A stretch of DNA of 64,000 nt from positions 3,286,001 through 3,350,000 of the forward strand of contig CAWJOU010000005.1 of the NCBI GenBank assembly GCA_963844575.1, given 5' to 3'. Below, one piece after another: positions 6,896 to 14,989 of this stretch. Position numbers and translations under genes: made by a program. Under the pieces are notes generated by a model. It searched no databases. It was not told the origin of the DNA and saw nothing but the letters and a program-made list of their open reading frames with translations. This DNA is from DASZUK01 sp963844575. GTDB taxonomy: Bacteria > Actinomycetota > Acidimicrobiia > Acidimicrobiales > RAAP-2. Every line of letters starts with the position of its first letter. Positions within the stretch are counted from its first letter, which is position 1.

Positions 6896-7798
6896 ATGCT
6901 GAGCAACGAGCGAGCGATCGTCGTCGGCGTCGACGGGTCGCCGCAGGCCCGACTGGCCTTGAAGTGGGCGGCCGACGGGGCCCGCCACCGGGACGTGGTC
7001 CTCCGTGTGCTCTGCGGAGGAACGCCGCATCCGCGATTCGCGCCGGCGTCGTGCACTCCTGATGCCTTCCACCGGTCCGGGCCGTGGGTGCTCGTCGATG
7101 ACGCAGTCGGACTAGTGATGGCGTGCCACCCGGGCGTCATGGTCCGGGGGGAGGTCTTCCAGGCACCCGCTGGCGAGGCTCTCGTGGAGGTGGCCGAGCT
7201 CACAGAGATGCTGGTGGTCGGTGCACGCGGCTCCGGCGGCTCCGGCGGGCTCCGGCTCGGGTCGGTGAGCCGCCACTGCGTCCACCATGCACAGTGCTCC
7301 CTCGTCGTCGTGCACTCCGAGCCCCTCAGTCCGGCCGAGTCGGCCGCCAACCGACGGATCGTCGTCGGTATCGACGGATCGCTCGGGTCCGACCGTGCCC
7401 TCAACTGGGCCCTGGAGGAAGCCGAGCGGCGCGATGCCGGCGTCACCGCGCTGTTCGTGTGGCAGTACCCGCCAGTCGGTGCCTTCATCCCGGCCCCGGT
7501 CGTTGGCTACGAGACCGAGGCCGACCGGGTGATAGAGGCGGCTCGGGCGAACGCCGCACGTCGGCGGCCGGCGGTCCACCTGGACGCCGAGTCGCGCCTC
7601 GGTGCCGCGGTGCCGGCACTGATCGAGGCGAGCCGCCGCGCCGATCTCCTGGTCGTCGGGAGGCGGGGCCGCAATCGGCTCCGGACGGCGCTGCTCGGGT
7701 CCACCGCGTCGCAGTGCGCCGACGACGCAACGTGCCCGGTGGTGATCGTGCCGACCGCCGACGTGTCGGCGGCCCCCGGTGAGGCGGCCCGAACATGA
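6896..7798 (+). CDS. Tandem universal stress protein (first paralogue)
   Basis: A 300-aa protein made of two UspA domains (about residues 5-140 and 150-298), the tandem layout of mycobacterial DosR-regulon stress proteins. Both halves keep the ATP-binding signature G-2X-G-9X-G-S: GARGSGGSGGLRLGS in the first and GRRGRNRLRTALLGS in the second, plus the VVGVDGS and VVGIDGS first strands. Such proteins bind ATP and affect growth arrest under hypoxia. ATG 6896 is chosen for the AAAAGGA ribosome site; the upstream extension to 6758 would cross the DosR-type box. Very similar over its whole length to the gene at 30827-31726, so the two are recent paralogues. Confidence 0.92.
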   Translation: MLSNERAIVVGVDGSPQARLALKWAADGARHRDVVLRVLCGGTPHPRFAPASCTPDAFHRSGPWVLVDDAVGLVMACHPGVMVRGEVFQAPAGEALVEVAELTEMLVVGARGSGGSGGLRLGSVSRHCVHHAQCSLVVVHSEPLSPAESAANRRIVVGIDGSLGSDRALNWALEEAERRDAGVTALFVWQYPPVGAFIPAPVVGYETEADRVIEAARANAARRRPAVHLDAESRLGAAVPALIEASRRADLLVVGRRGRNRLRTALLGSTASQCADDATCPVVIVPTADVSAAPGEAART

Positions 7799-7904
7799 CG
7801 GCGAAACGTCGACGGACCTCGTGCCGTCACGAACGCCGATTGATGGCCGAGGCCCGGAGCCTCATGGTCCGATTTACCTATGTGTGGCCTATATCAGCGT
7901 CGTG

Positions 7905-8564
7905 TCATTCCTGGCGGATACAGCGACCGGAAACCTCGGTGGCGTCGACGCAGACGAACGCTTCACGTTCTCCACCAGCCCAGGGCTCGATGCCGGCTCG
8001 TGAGAATCGCTCCAGCAACGCCGGGTCGGTTACCTCCCGTGCCCGACCCGTTACCAGCACACTCCATCCCTCGCTCATCGTTTCGTCGATGTGGTCGACC
8101 TCGAAGCTCGCGGTCTTCCCTTCACCAAACACGGCGGCCGTGTTGGCCTGCGTCCGGAAGGCCACCTGGCCGTCGACAAAGCGGTAGTTCACCGGCAGGG
8201 CTACCGGCCCGGAAGCGGAGTTGAACACGATGCGACCAACGCCCCCACCAGCCAGGTGGGCGATGCACGCCGCGTCACTCATGGTTTCGATCACTGGATG
8301 CGGACCAGCCTGCCCGGTTCCGGACGGTCGATCGACGTCTGCGCCCGTGAGTGATTCGGGGGTCGTCTCGAGAGCTCGTGCCAAACGCAGCATGGCCGTG
8401 CTGGACAAGACGGCGACCGGGTTCCGCTCGAAGTAGTCGAGGTAGCTCGGATCAACCCCAGCGCGCCGTGCGACTTCTTCGCTGGTGAGCCCCAACTCCT
8501 CGCGCCGCCGCAAAATCCTCCGCGAGAGATCGCTGACACCGGAGACCTCTGCTGGTGTGCTCAT
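7905..8564 (-). CDS. XRE-type helix-turn-helix protein fused to a PNPOx-like split-barrel domain
   Basis: A 219-aa protein. Residues about 10-70 form an XRE/Cro helix-turn-helix (RRREELGLTSEEVARRAGVDPSYLDYFE), and about 95-215 form a pyridoxamine-phosphate-oxidase-type flavin-binding split barrel (GGGVGRIVFNSASGPVALPVNY, then FEVDHIDETMSEGWSVLVTGRA). The PNPOx half resembles the stand-alone protein at 23048-23473. ATG 8564 has a strong GGAGGAGG site; the longer frame from 8618 lacks support. A DosR-type box lies 155 bases upstream. A role as a flavin-dependent redox enzyme or sensor under hypoxic control is inferred. Confidence 0.8.
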   Translation of the reverse strand: MSTPAEVSGVSDLSRRILRRREELGLTSEEVARRAGVDPSYLDYFERNPVAVLSSTAMLRLARALETTPESLTGADVDRPSGTGQAGPHPVIETMSDAACIAHLAGGGVGRIVFNSASGPVALPVNYRFVDGQVAFRTQANTAAVFGEGKTASFEVDHIDETMSEGWSVLVTGRAREVTDPALLERFSRAGIEPWAGGEREAFVCVDATEVSGRCIRQE

Positions 8565-8718
8565 CTGGTCTGCCTCCTCCGCTTGGTGTCCATAGGGCCG
8601 ATCGGCCCTGTCCGACACCGAGTCTTCCGGGACCGAAGATCGCTACTCACGATCCCCACAGCCGGTCGATGGTCTGGAACCTTTCCTGCCACCCTCCCAG
8701 CTTTGCGGCCAGTGGCAA

Positions 8719-8733
8719 AGGGTCAAAGGTCCC
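8719..8733 (-). promoter_or_regulatory. DosR-type box between the HTH-PNPOx gene and the APC permease gene
   Basis: Read on the minus strand: GGGACCTTTGACCCT, a near-perfect palindromic DosR-type site between divergent genes. It could serve either side: 155 bases from the minus-strand start at 8564 and 173 bases from the plus-strand start at 8906. Confidence 0.65.
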
Positions 8734-8905
8734 ATTCGCCCTGCCGACCGGCGGACTCAAGCGAAATTTCGATGACTGCCGGAGGTACCGTGACCCCGAT
8801 GATGCTCGGCGTCTCCACCGCTGCCTACCTGCGGCATCGACTCACGGCCGGTCGGTCGCGGTCATCGGGAGATGGACTGGTGAACAGCAATCCCCGGTCG
8901 GTCCG

Positions 8906-10378
8906 ATGACGACCGGCAGCGCGGCCGGAGGGCGTCCAGGCGGCCGGATCGAGAGCGCCGACAACGAGCGGCTCAGACCCGGGCAGTTGGGCACGGCAGA
9001 TCTGACCCTCTCGACGGTCGCCAACATCGGGCCGGGGATCGACTTCTACTTCGCCTTCGGAGTGATCGCGGTGACGGCTGGGGTGGCCGCTCCGCTGACG
9101 ATCCTGGCCGCCGGGGTCGCCGTCGTCCTCCTGGCCTGGACGGTGGCCGAGTTCACCAGGGCCGAGCCGTCGGCCGGAAGCTTCATCACTTACGTAGAGA
9201 CGAGCCTCGGCGCTCGGGCCGGCGTGTTGACGGCGTTGCTGGTGACGGCGGGCTACACGATCGCCATGGCCGGGGTGTTCACGATGGCCGGCGGCATGGT
9301 GACGATGACCCTCGCCCACTACTTCTCCTGGAACGTGCCCTGGGGTCCGCTCGCGGTCGCTCTCACGATCGCTGCCATCTGGTTGACGGCCCGGGGCGTG
9401 CGGATCTCCACTACCGCTGTAGGACTTGCCGTGCTGGCCCAGGTCGGCGTCATGGTTGCCGTCTGCATCGTCGTACTCGTCGACCAACGATCCCACCTGT
9501 CGAGTGCGCCGTTCTCCTGGTCGCATCTGACTGGTGGGTTGACCGGCCTCTCGGCGGGTTTCCCGTTGGCGCTGTACATGTTCATCGGCTGGGAGAACGG
9601 TCCGGCGCTGGCCGAGGAGTGCCGGAACCCCCGGCGTACCGTGCCGCGGGCCCTCTTCCTCTCCGTGGCCATCGGGGTCGTGCTCTTCACCGGCTTTGCC
9701 TACGCGACCGTCACCGGCTTCCACTACGACGTCTCTTCCATCGGCCGTTCGTCAGTGCCGTTCCTCACCGTCGCCGACCACTACCTGGGCGGCGCGGCGG
9801 TCCTGGCGTGGATCGCCGGCACCGTCTCGGTCCTGGCCGCACTGGTCGCCGGCACCAGCTCCCAGGCCCGCATGCTCTACGACGGCGGCCGGTCGGGCCT
9901 GCTACCGGCGCCGCTCGGGCGGCTCCACCCGAAAGCCGAGACGCCGGTGAACGCCCTGCTGACCATGGCGGTCATCGGCCTCGGCCTCATCGGCGTCTGG
10001 GCCGTCGTCCATGCCCTCGGTGTCGGCACCGGCTCGATGGATCCCGTCGGCCTGTACGCCGAGTGCTCGACCATGGGCACGATCGTGATCTTGATCGTCT
10101 ACGTCTTGACCGGCGCCTCGCTACCCGTGTTCATGTGGCGGCGGCACCGAGATGCCTTCTCGCCGGTCCGGCACATCGTCGTTCCGGCTCTGGGGGTCGT
10201 CGCCCTGGCCGTTCCCTTCATCGAGCTGTGCAAGCCGGGCCAGCCCTCGCCGTACGATGCCTTTCCGTTCGTCGCCCTCGGCTTGGTCGCCGTCGCGGCA
10301 GGCTTGGCCTGGATCACCGTCCGGCGTCATCCGGCCACCGGCTCGGGCGAGGGAACCTCGGCGCCGACCACTGCGTAA
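8906..10378 (+). CDS. APC-superfamily amino acid permease
   Basis: A 490-aa integral membrane protein with about 12 helices. LSTVANIGPGIDFYFAFG near residue 35 and the MFIGWENGPALAEECRNPRRTVPRAL segment near 220 are typical of the APC family (helix 1 glycine-rich substrate site and the conserved E-E-x-x-P-x-R loop). The AEEC sequence places it with amino acid permeases, but the substrate cannot be read. ATG 8906 is used; the frame is open upstream to 8555 but that part is not hydrophobic and covers the DosR-type box region. Convergent with the deacetylase gene. Confidence 0.85.
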   Translation: MTTGSAAGGRPGGRIESADNERLRPGQLGTADLTLSTVANIGPGIDFYFAFGVIAVTAGVAAPLTILAAGVAVVLLAWTVAEFTRAEPSAGSFITYVETSLGARAGVLTALLVTAGYTIAMAGVFTMAGGMVTMTLAHYFSWNVPWGPLAVALTIAAIWLTARGVRISTTAVGLAVLAQVGVMVAVCIVVLVDQRSHLSSAPFSWSHLTGGLTGLSAGFPLALYMFIGWENGPALAEECRNPRRTVPRALFLSVAIGVVLFTGFAYATVTGFHYDVSSIGRSSVPFLTVADHYLGGAAVLAWIAGTVSVLAALVAGTSSQARMLYDGGRSGLLPAPLGRLHPKAETPVNALLTMAVIGLGLIGVWAVVHALGVGTGSMDPVGLYAECSTMGTIVILIVYVLTGASLPVFMWRRHRDAFSPVRHIVVPALGVVALAVPFIELCKPGQPSPYDAFPFVALGLVAVAAGLAWITVRRHPATGSGEGTSAPTTA

Positions 10379-10416
10379 GGGCGTGACCAGCCAACCGGAG
10401 CCCCTTCGGCTTGCAG

Positions 10417-11439
10417 CTATGGCCATGTCCCGGTGACCGCCCGGTCTCGCGCCACTCGAGCGGCGTAGACGAGGTCCGCCCCCGGGCCACCGGAGGTCGG
10501 CGGCTCCGCCTGGTGTCCTCCGCCCAGGAGTGCGGCCACGGTGGCGGCGGTCGACGCCCGAAGAGCGTCCAGGTCGTATCCCCCCTCCAAGAACAAGGCC
10601 AACCGGCCGGGGCCGGGAACGACATCGCCGACTATTCGGGCCAGGTCGGCAAAGTCGCCGCTCGACAGCGCGAGGTCACCGAGCGGATCGTCTCGGTGGG
10701 CATCGAATCCACACGAGACCAGCACCCACCGGGGTGCGAAGCGCTCGATCGTCGGCCCGGCGACGTGCTGGATCGCCAGGCCAACGAGCTCGCCCGTTGC
10801 TCCGGGCGGCAGTGGCACATTGATGGTCAGGCCCGTCGCCTGCGGGCCGCCGACCTCGAGCACGCGCCCGGTCCCGGGAAAGAGCGGCCACTGATGCGTC
10901 GAGAGATACAGCACGTTCGGGTCGTCCCAGAAGATGGCCTGCGTGCCGTTCCCGTGGTGGACGTCCCAGTCGACGATCAACACCCGCTCGCCCCGGGCCG
11001 CGAGAGCCGCGGCACTGACCGCCACGTTGTTGATCAGGCAGAAGCCCATGGCCCGATCAGCCTCGGCGTGGTGACCCGGTGGCCGGGCCACGACGAAGGC
11101 CACCCCTTCGTCGTGGCCACTGAGCGCGGCGATGGCCGCCAGGCCGGCTCCGGCCGCTCGCCGAGCGGTCTCCCACGAGTCCGTCCCGGCGAACGTGTCG
11201 GGATCGATCTCGCCGCCCCCGTGGCGACAGAACGCCTCCAGCTCGTCGAGGTACCGCGCGGAATGGACTCGTTCGAGATCGGCCCTCTCGGCCGGAGGGG
11301 CGCCCACTGAGACGAGCTCCCGGCCGAGTCGCAGGTCACCGATTCCCGCCATAACGGCGGCGATCCGACGCCCTCGTTCGGGGTGACCGGGGCCGCCGTC
11401 GTGCTCGTGCTCGCCGGTCGGACCGGCCAGGATCAACAT
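10417..11439 (-). CDS. Histone-deacetylase / acetoin-utilisation (AcuC-like) family amidohydrolase
   Basis: A 340-aa zinc-dependent deacetylase-fold enzyme. Family marks are HPERGRRIAAVM near the start, PPGHHA (tandem active-site histidines) near residue 125, the zinc-binding IVDWDVHHGNGTQ near 160, SCGFDAHRDDPLG near 250 and the terminal LEGGYDLDAL loop. Members remove acyl groups from lysines or small amides. The GNAT gene at 31756 in the same region makes a protein-acetylation link conceivable, but nothing here proves it. ATG 11439 (MLILAGPTGEHEHDGG) is chosen as the family-typical N-terminus; the longer frame to 11766 has no support. Confidence 0.85.
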   Translation of the reverse strand: MLILAGPTGEHEHDGGPGHPERGRRIAAVMAGIGDLRLGRELVSVGAPPAERADLERVHSARYLDELEAFCRHGGGEIDPDTFAGTDSWETARRAAGAGLAAIAALSGHDEGVAFVVARPPGHHAEADRAMGFCLINNVAVSAAALAARGERVLIVDWDVHHGNGTQAIFWDDPNVLYLSTHQWPLFPGTGRVLEVGGPQATGLTINVPLPPGATGELVGLAIQHVAGPTIERFAPRWVLVSCGFDAHRDDPLGDLALSSGDFADLARIVGDVVPGPGRLALFLEGGYDLDALRASTAATVAALLGGGHQAEPPTSGGPGADLVYAARVARDRAVTGTWP

Positions 11440-11551
11440 CCCCGGGCACCCTGCACGCCTCTTAGCGTCGCACTCCTCGTCCCGTAGGGGTAGGGCAATA
11501 GTTTCGGGGGCGGATGGATCGGTGACGGATCGCAAGGTCTCGGAACGACGG

Positions 11552-11574
11552 CCCCCCCCCGGGGGGGGGGGGGG
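11552..11574. repeat. C9-G14 homopolymer junction
   Basis: Nine C directly followed by fourteen G, in the 185-bp gap between the deacetylase start and the end of the next minus-strand gene. It can fold as a perfect G:C hairpin or, on the G strand, as a quadruplex. Such runs are also prone to sequencing or assembly error, so the exact length is uncertain. Confidence 0.7.
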
Positions 11575-11624
11575 AGTCCGGACGGGCGGCGCTGATGTCG
11601 GAAGGGGCTGGGACAGCTCGAGGC

Positions 11625-12218
11625 TCAGACCGGCTCCAGCACCCGGTCGACCTCGTGGACCTTGGGGAACTCCTGGTCCTCTGTGACCCGCCGGAGGTGC
11701 AGCAAGCCGAGCGCCGTCAGCAGCAGCATGATCCCGGCCAGGACGAAGGAGGCGACGGCGCCCCACGTGGCGATCACGGCGAACTGGGAGAAGGCGTACG
11801 CCTCGAGCAGCAGGCCCTGCAGCGTGGTTCCCCGGAAGCTGACTGTCACGAGGGCCGCGAACTTCTTTGTTGTCGGGTGGGTCAGCGCGTAGCCGGAGAT
11901 CTTCGAGTACACGCCGTGGTAGGGCAGGCCGTAGACGTCCATCTGCACCTTGTAGGCGTAGGCGTTGGCCTGCGCCCCGGTGAGCACCTGCTGGCCGGCG
12001 TACTGCAGGATCTCGGACCGTGACGCGTAATTCTCGTTGTGCGTTGTGTTGATTGCCTTGGCCGCGGGGAAGTAGATCTCCTGGCGGGCCAGCTGGTTGT
12101 GGACACTGGAGTTGGCGTAGTTGGCGCCAACCAGCAGCAGTGCTCCGGCGACCACCAGGATCACCACCAGGGCCCCTCCTACTGCCGTAACGATCAGGTC
12201 GAAGGTCTTTCGCTTCAT
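11625..12218 (-). CDS. Two-helix membrane protein under a DosR-type box
   Basis: A 197-aa protein with an N-terminal membrane helix (about 8-31) and a second helix (about 150-176), separated by a soluble ~115-aa external domain (ANYANSSVHNQLARQEIYFP onward, with LTGAQANAYAYKVQMD). It ends in a short cytoplasmic tail. I do not recognise a named family. ATG 12218 has an AAGGAGA ribosome site; the longer frame to 12635 crosses the regulatory region. Two DosR-type palindromes lie 75-150 bases upstream, which suggests induction with the regulon. Confidence 0.75.
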   Translation of the reverse strand: MKRKTFDLIVTAVGGALVVILVVAGALLLVGANYANSSVHNQLARQEIYFPAAKAINTTHNENYASRSEILQYAGQQVLTGAQANAYAYKVQMDVYGLPYHGVYSKISGYALTHPTTKKFAALVTVSFRGTTLQGLLLEAYAFSQFAVIATWGAVASFVLAGIMLLLTALGLLHLRRVTEDQEFPKVHEVDRVLEPV

Positions 12219-12292
12219 GTCGTCTCCTTGGTCGTGCCCCTGGGGATCAGCGGCTCCCGCCACCAGGTTGCGGTGGCGGCACCGAGTCCGGC

Positions 12293-12307
12293 AGGGCCAA
12301 AAGGCCC
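12293..12307 (-). promoter_or_regulatory. DosR-type box (minus-strand orientation)
   Basis: Minus strand reads GGGCCTTTTGGCCCT, one change from a perfect site, 75 bases upstream of the membrane-protein start at 12218. It pairs with the plus-oriented box at 12355. Confidence 0.6.
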
Positions 12308-12354
12308 CAATCGGGGAGTCCAAAGACCGCCGACCGCAAAGGTCTGGGAAGGTC

Positions 12355-12369
12355 GGGACTTTTGGCCCT
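12355..12369 (+). promoter_or_regulatory. DosR-type box, exact consensus match
   Basis: GGGACTTTTGGCCCT fits GGGACTTNNGNCCCT at every fixed position. It sits in the divergent region between the membrane protein (11625-12218) and the small protein (12574-12906). Confidence 0.75.
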
Positions 12370-12573
12370 GCCCTCGCGGCCTCGCGGGGCGGACACTCGC
12401 AGAAGAAACGATCACCAGCGTGGTCAGTCGACTCGAGGAGGACCCATGAGGTGGCGTGCGAAATGGTGGACTCGAGACGCGGGGCGATCCGGGCATGGAT
12501 CTGTTCTCGGGCCGCTGGCCCGGCGTCACTGGCGAAGCCCTCCCAGAAAGGCCAGCGTCGAGGGCTCATGTCC

Positions 12574-12906
12574 ATGTACTCGCAGCTGCTGAGGACGGCG
12601 ATCGAGGATCGGGACGGGTCGACGTCCGAGGCCACTCCCGGAGAGTTCTTGGCCGAGCTCCTTCAGCGGCGCGGCAATATGGCGGCATTGCCGAATCCCG
12701 GACCGGGGCGAGTGCCGGCCGCGGTGGCCGATCAGCTCCACTACGACATCGCGCTGGTCGAGCTCTGTCGGCGCCTAGGGATCGAGTGCGACGTCCGAAC
12801 ATTCGACCAGCCTGATTCCGAGCGGAGACGGCTGGAGCGGGCGCTCGAGGCCAAGGGCGTGATTCCGCCCTCGGCGGATGGTATCGATTCGGCTCTATAC
12901 AGGTGA
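12574..12906 (+). CDS. Conserved-looking 110-aa protein of unknown function
   Basis: A small soluble, mostly helical protein (MYSQLLRTAIEDRDG at the start; DQLHYDIALVELCRRLGIEC near the middle). No family recognised. The start is the second of two close ATGs (12568 and 12574), because AGGG at 12561-12564 gives 9-base spacing to the second and only 3 to the first. It faces away from the membrane-protein gene across the twin DosR-type boxes and stops 12 bases before the convergent dosR-like gene. A regulon function is inferred from position only. Confidence 0.65.
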   Translation: MYSQLLRTAIEDRDGSTSEATPGEFLAELLQRRGNMAALPNPGPGRVPAAVADQLHYDIALVELCRRLGIECDVRTFDQPDSERRRLERALEAKGVIPPSADGIDSALYR

Positions 12907-12918
12907 GGGCCGATCCCC

Positions 12919-13590
12919 TCAGGTCCCGGTGCCGTCCTTCTCCGCGGCACGAGCATTGCGTTCGTCCAGGCGGGCGGCGTACGTCGCCGCCTGGGTGCGT
13001 CGCTCCATGCCCAGCTTGGCCAGCAGGTTGGAGACGTAGTTCTTCACCGTCTTTTCCGCCAGGAAGAGGGATTCGGCGATCTGGCGGTTCGTCTGCCCCT
13101 CGGCGATGAGATCCAGGATGCGTCGCTCTTGTGGGGTCAACCCGACCAGCCGAGCGTCCTCCTCGGGACCGGCCTGCATCCGCTCGATGATCCGCTGCGT
13201 CAACGCCGGGTCGAGCAGGGACTGTCCGGCGGCTACTCGGCGGATGTCCTCGACCAGATCGGTCCCCCCAACCTGCTTGAGGACGTAACCGGCGGCTCCG
13301 GCCATGATCGCCGCGAAGAGCGCCTCGTCATCGGCATAGGAGGTGAGCATGAGGCAAGCGGTCTCCGGGACCTGAGATCGGATCTCCCGACAGACCTCCA
13401 CGCCGCTACCGTCGGGCAGGCGCACGTCGAGGATCGCCACATCCGGACGGGTGGGGGGGATCCGGGCCAATGCCTCCGCCACCGTCCCGGCTTCCCCGAC
13501 CACCTCCATGTCGGATTCGGCCTCGAGCAGCGTTCGGAGACCGGCGCGGACGACCTCGTGGTCATCGACAAGGAAGATCCGCAACGCCAC
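12919..13590 (-). CDS. dosR: DosR/DevR-like response regulator
   Basis: A 223-aa NarL-type regulator. Receiver domain: Asp9-Asp10, phospho-acceptor Asp55 in AILDVRLPDGSG, Thr83 and Lys105. LuxR-type DNA-binding domain at about 150-205: LTPQERRILDLIAEG, then the recognition block AEKTVKNYVSNLLAKLGMERR, which from memory equals that of mycobacterial DosR including the DNA-contacting Lys/Lys/Asn. DosR activates dormancy genes through GGGACTT..GGCCCT palindromes, ten of which surround this gene. GTG 13590 follows a TGAGGAT site; the ATG at 13617 would add nine residues absent from the family. Divergent from its likely kinase gene. Confidence 0.93.
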   Translation of the reverse strand: MALRIFLVDDHEVVRAGLRTLLEAESDMEVVGEAGTVAEALARIPPTRPDVAILDVRLPDGSGVEVCREIRSQVPETACLMLTSYADDEALFAAIMAGAAGYVLKQVGGTDLVEDIRRVAAGQSLLDPALTQRIIERMQAGPEEDARLVGLTPQERRILDLIAEGQTNRQIAESLFLAEKTVKNYVSNLLAKLGMERRTQAATYAARLDERNARAAEKDGTGT

Positions 13591-13724
13591 CGGGCGATCC
13601 TCACAGCCCGGCGGCATTTAGGCAACCGACCGGGCGCAGCTATCCGACAAAGTCCCTGGTAGACGCCTTTCCTGGATGGCAATGCCCATAGACTTCGCGG
13701 CGACGGCCCGCTAGATTCGCTCAA

Positions 13725-14870
13725 GTGCCATACCGGACTATTGACGATCCGGTCAAGCTACGCCGGTTGATGGCGGCGATGCTGCTCCTCGAGGCCGATC
13801 TGAGCCTCCCGGTGCTGCTGGAGCACCTGGTGGAGGAGGCTCGCTCCATGGTGGGCGCTCGCTACGGGGCCCTCGGCGTTCTCAACACCGAGCGCACTGC
13901 CTTGGCGCAGTTCGTCACGGTGGGTCTCGACCCCGACCAGGAGAAGGCGATCGGACCTCGCCCGACCGGCCAGGGGGTGCTGGGCCTGCTCATCAACGAG
14001 CCCGAGCCCCTGCGGATGCCCGATATCAGGTCCCACGGCAATAGCTACGGGTTCCCGCCCGGCCATCCCCCAATGACCTCGTTCCTGGGCGTCCCGGTGA
14101 AGGTGCGGGACGAGGTCTACGGCAACCTCTACCTGACCGACAAGGTCGGCTGGTCGGAGTTCACCGAGGACGACGAGCACCTAGTGGGCGCACTGGCCCT
14201 GGCCGCCGGCATCGCCATCGAGAACGCCCGGCTTCACCAACAGGTCCAGGAATTCGCCGTCCTGGACGATCGCGACCGGATCGCTCGGGACCTCCACGAC
14301 GCGGTCATCCAGCGCCTTTTCGCCATCGGGCTCTCCCTCCAGGGGCTCACCAAGTCAGTGGCGGCGACGGGAGTGGCCGAGCGCCTCACCAAAGCCGTCT
14401 CGGATATCGACGACACGATCCGGCAGATCCGGACGACCATCTTCGAGCTCGGATCGGGCGGCTTGGAACAGAGCGTCCGAGCCGACGTCCTGTCACTGGT
14501 CCGAGAGTTCGATGTCATCCTGGGTTTCGAAGTAGAGGTTCGATTCGACGGTCCGGTTGACACCGCGATCCCGAACCAGGTCAGCGAACATCTGCTGGCC
14601 ACGATCCGAGAGTCCTTGACCAATGTCGGTCGACACGCCCAGGCGACCGCGGCCAGCGTCACCGTGGCCGCGAAGGACCAAGTCTGCTCTGTCCGCATTC
14701 TCGACAACGGTGTCGGCTTCGATCTCGGCGACCGCGCGTCGGGAGACGGCGGTCTTGGCCTCGGCAATCTCCGGCGCCGGGCCGAGAAGTTGAAGGGCAA
14801 GCTGGTCATCGAGCGCCGGCCAGAGGGAGGAAGTGCTCTCCTCTGGCGAGTGCCACTCTCGCCTGCCTGA
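13725..14870 (+). CDS. dosS: DosS/DevS-like GAF-domain histidine kinase (single GAF)
   Basis: A 381-aa soluble sensor kinase. One GAF domain (about 25-170) with GFPPGHPPM at 109-117 and FLGVPVKVRDEVYGNLYLTDK, closely matching the haem-binding GAF-A of DosS/DosT; His114 sits where the proximal haem ligand is expected (inference). HisKA_3 dimerisation/phospho-acceptor at His191 (RIARDLHDAVIQRLFAIG). HATPase with ESLTNVGRHAQA, DNGVGFD and GLGLGNLRRRAE. Mycobacterial DosS has two GAF domains and about 580 aa, so this is a shorter version. Divergent from the DosR-like regulator, making them a likely pair. No membrane segments. Confidence 0.9.
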   Translation: MPYRTIDDPVKLRRLMAAMLLLEADLSLPVLLEHLVEEARSMVGARYGALGVLNTERTALAQFVTVGLDPDQEKAIGPRPTGQGVLGLLINEPEPLRMPDIRSHGNSYGFPPGHPPMTSFLGVPVKVRDEVYGNLYLTDKVGWSEFTEDDEHLVGALALAAGIAIENARLHQQVQEFAVLDDRDRIARDLHDAVIQRLFAIGLSLQGLTKSVAATGVAERLTKAVSDIDDTIRQIRTTIFELGSGGLEQSVRADVLSLVREFDVILGFEVEVRFDGPVDTAIPNQVSEHLLATIRESLTNVGRHAQATAASVTVAAKDQVCSVRILDNGVGFDLGDRASGDGGLGLGNLRRRAEKLKGKLVIERRPEGGSALLWRVPLSPA

Positions 14871-14940
14871 GGCCATGGCCTTCTGGCCGGTGGGTTGCTG
14901 GACCGACAATTCCGGCGACAGACCTCGAGGAGTCGGCAAT

Positions 14941-14955
14941 GTGACCTTTGGCCCT
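14941..14955 (+). promoter_or_regulatory. DosR-type box upstream of phosphoketolase
   Basis: GTGACCTTTGGCCCT, 34 bases before the xfp ATG at 14990 and 70 bases after the kinase stop. One of a GTGAC-type subset (also at 22999 and 24021). Confidence 0.65.
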
Positions 14956-14989
14956 GCCCGGCGACCCTCGCCGGCGCGAGCGTAAGAAC

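Noticed and set aside
8729..8743. GGTCCCATTCGCCCT as a second overlapping DosR-type box
   Set aside because: First half deviates at several fixed positions; the adjoining 8719-8733 palindrome is a better explanation.
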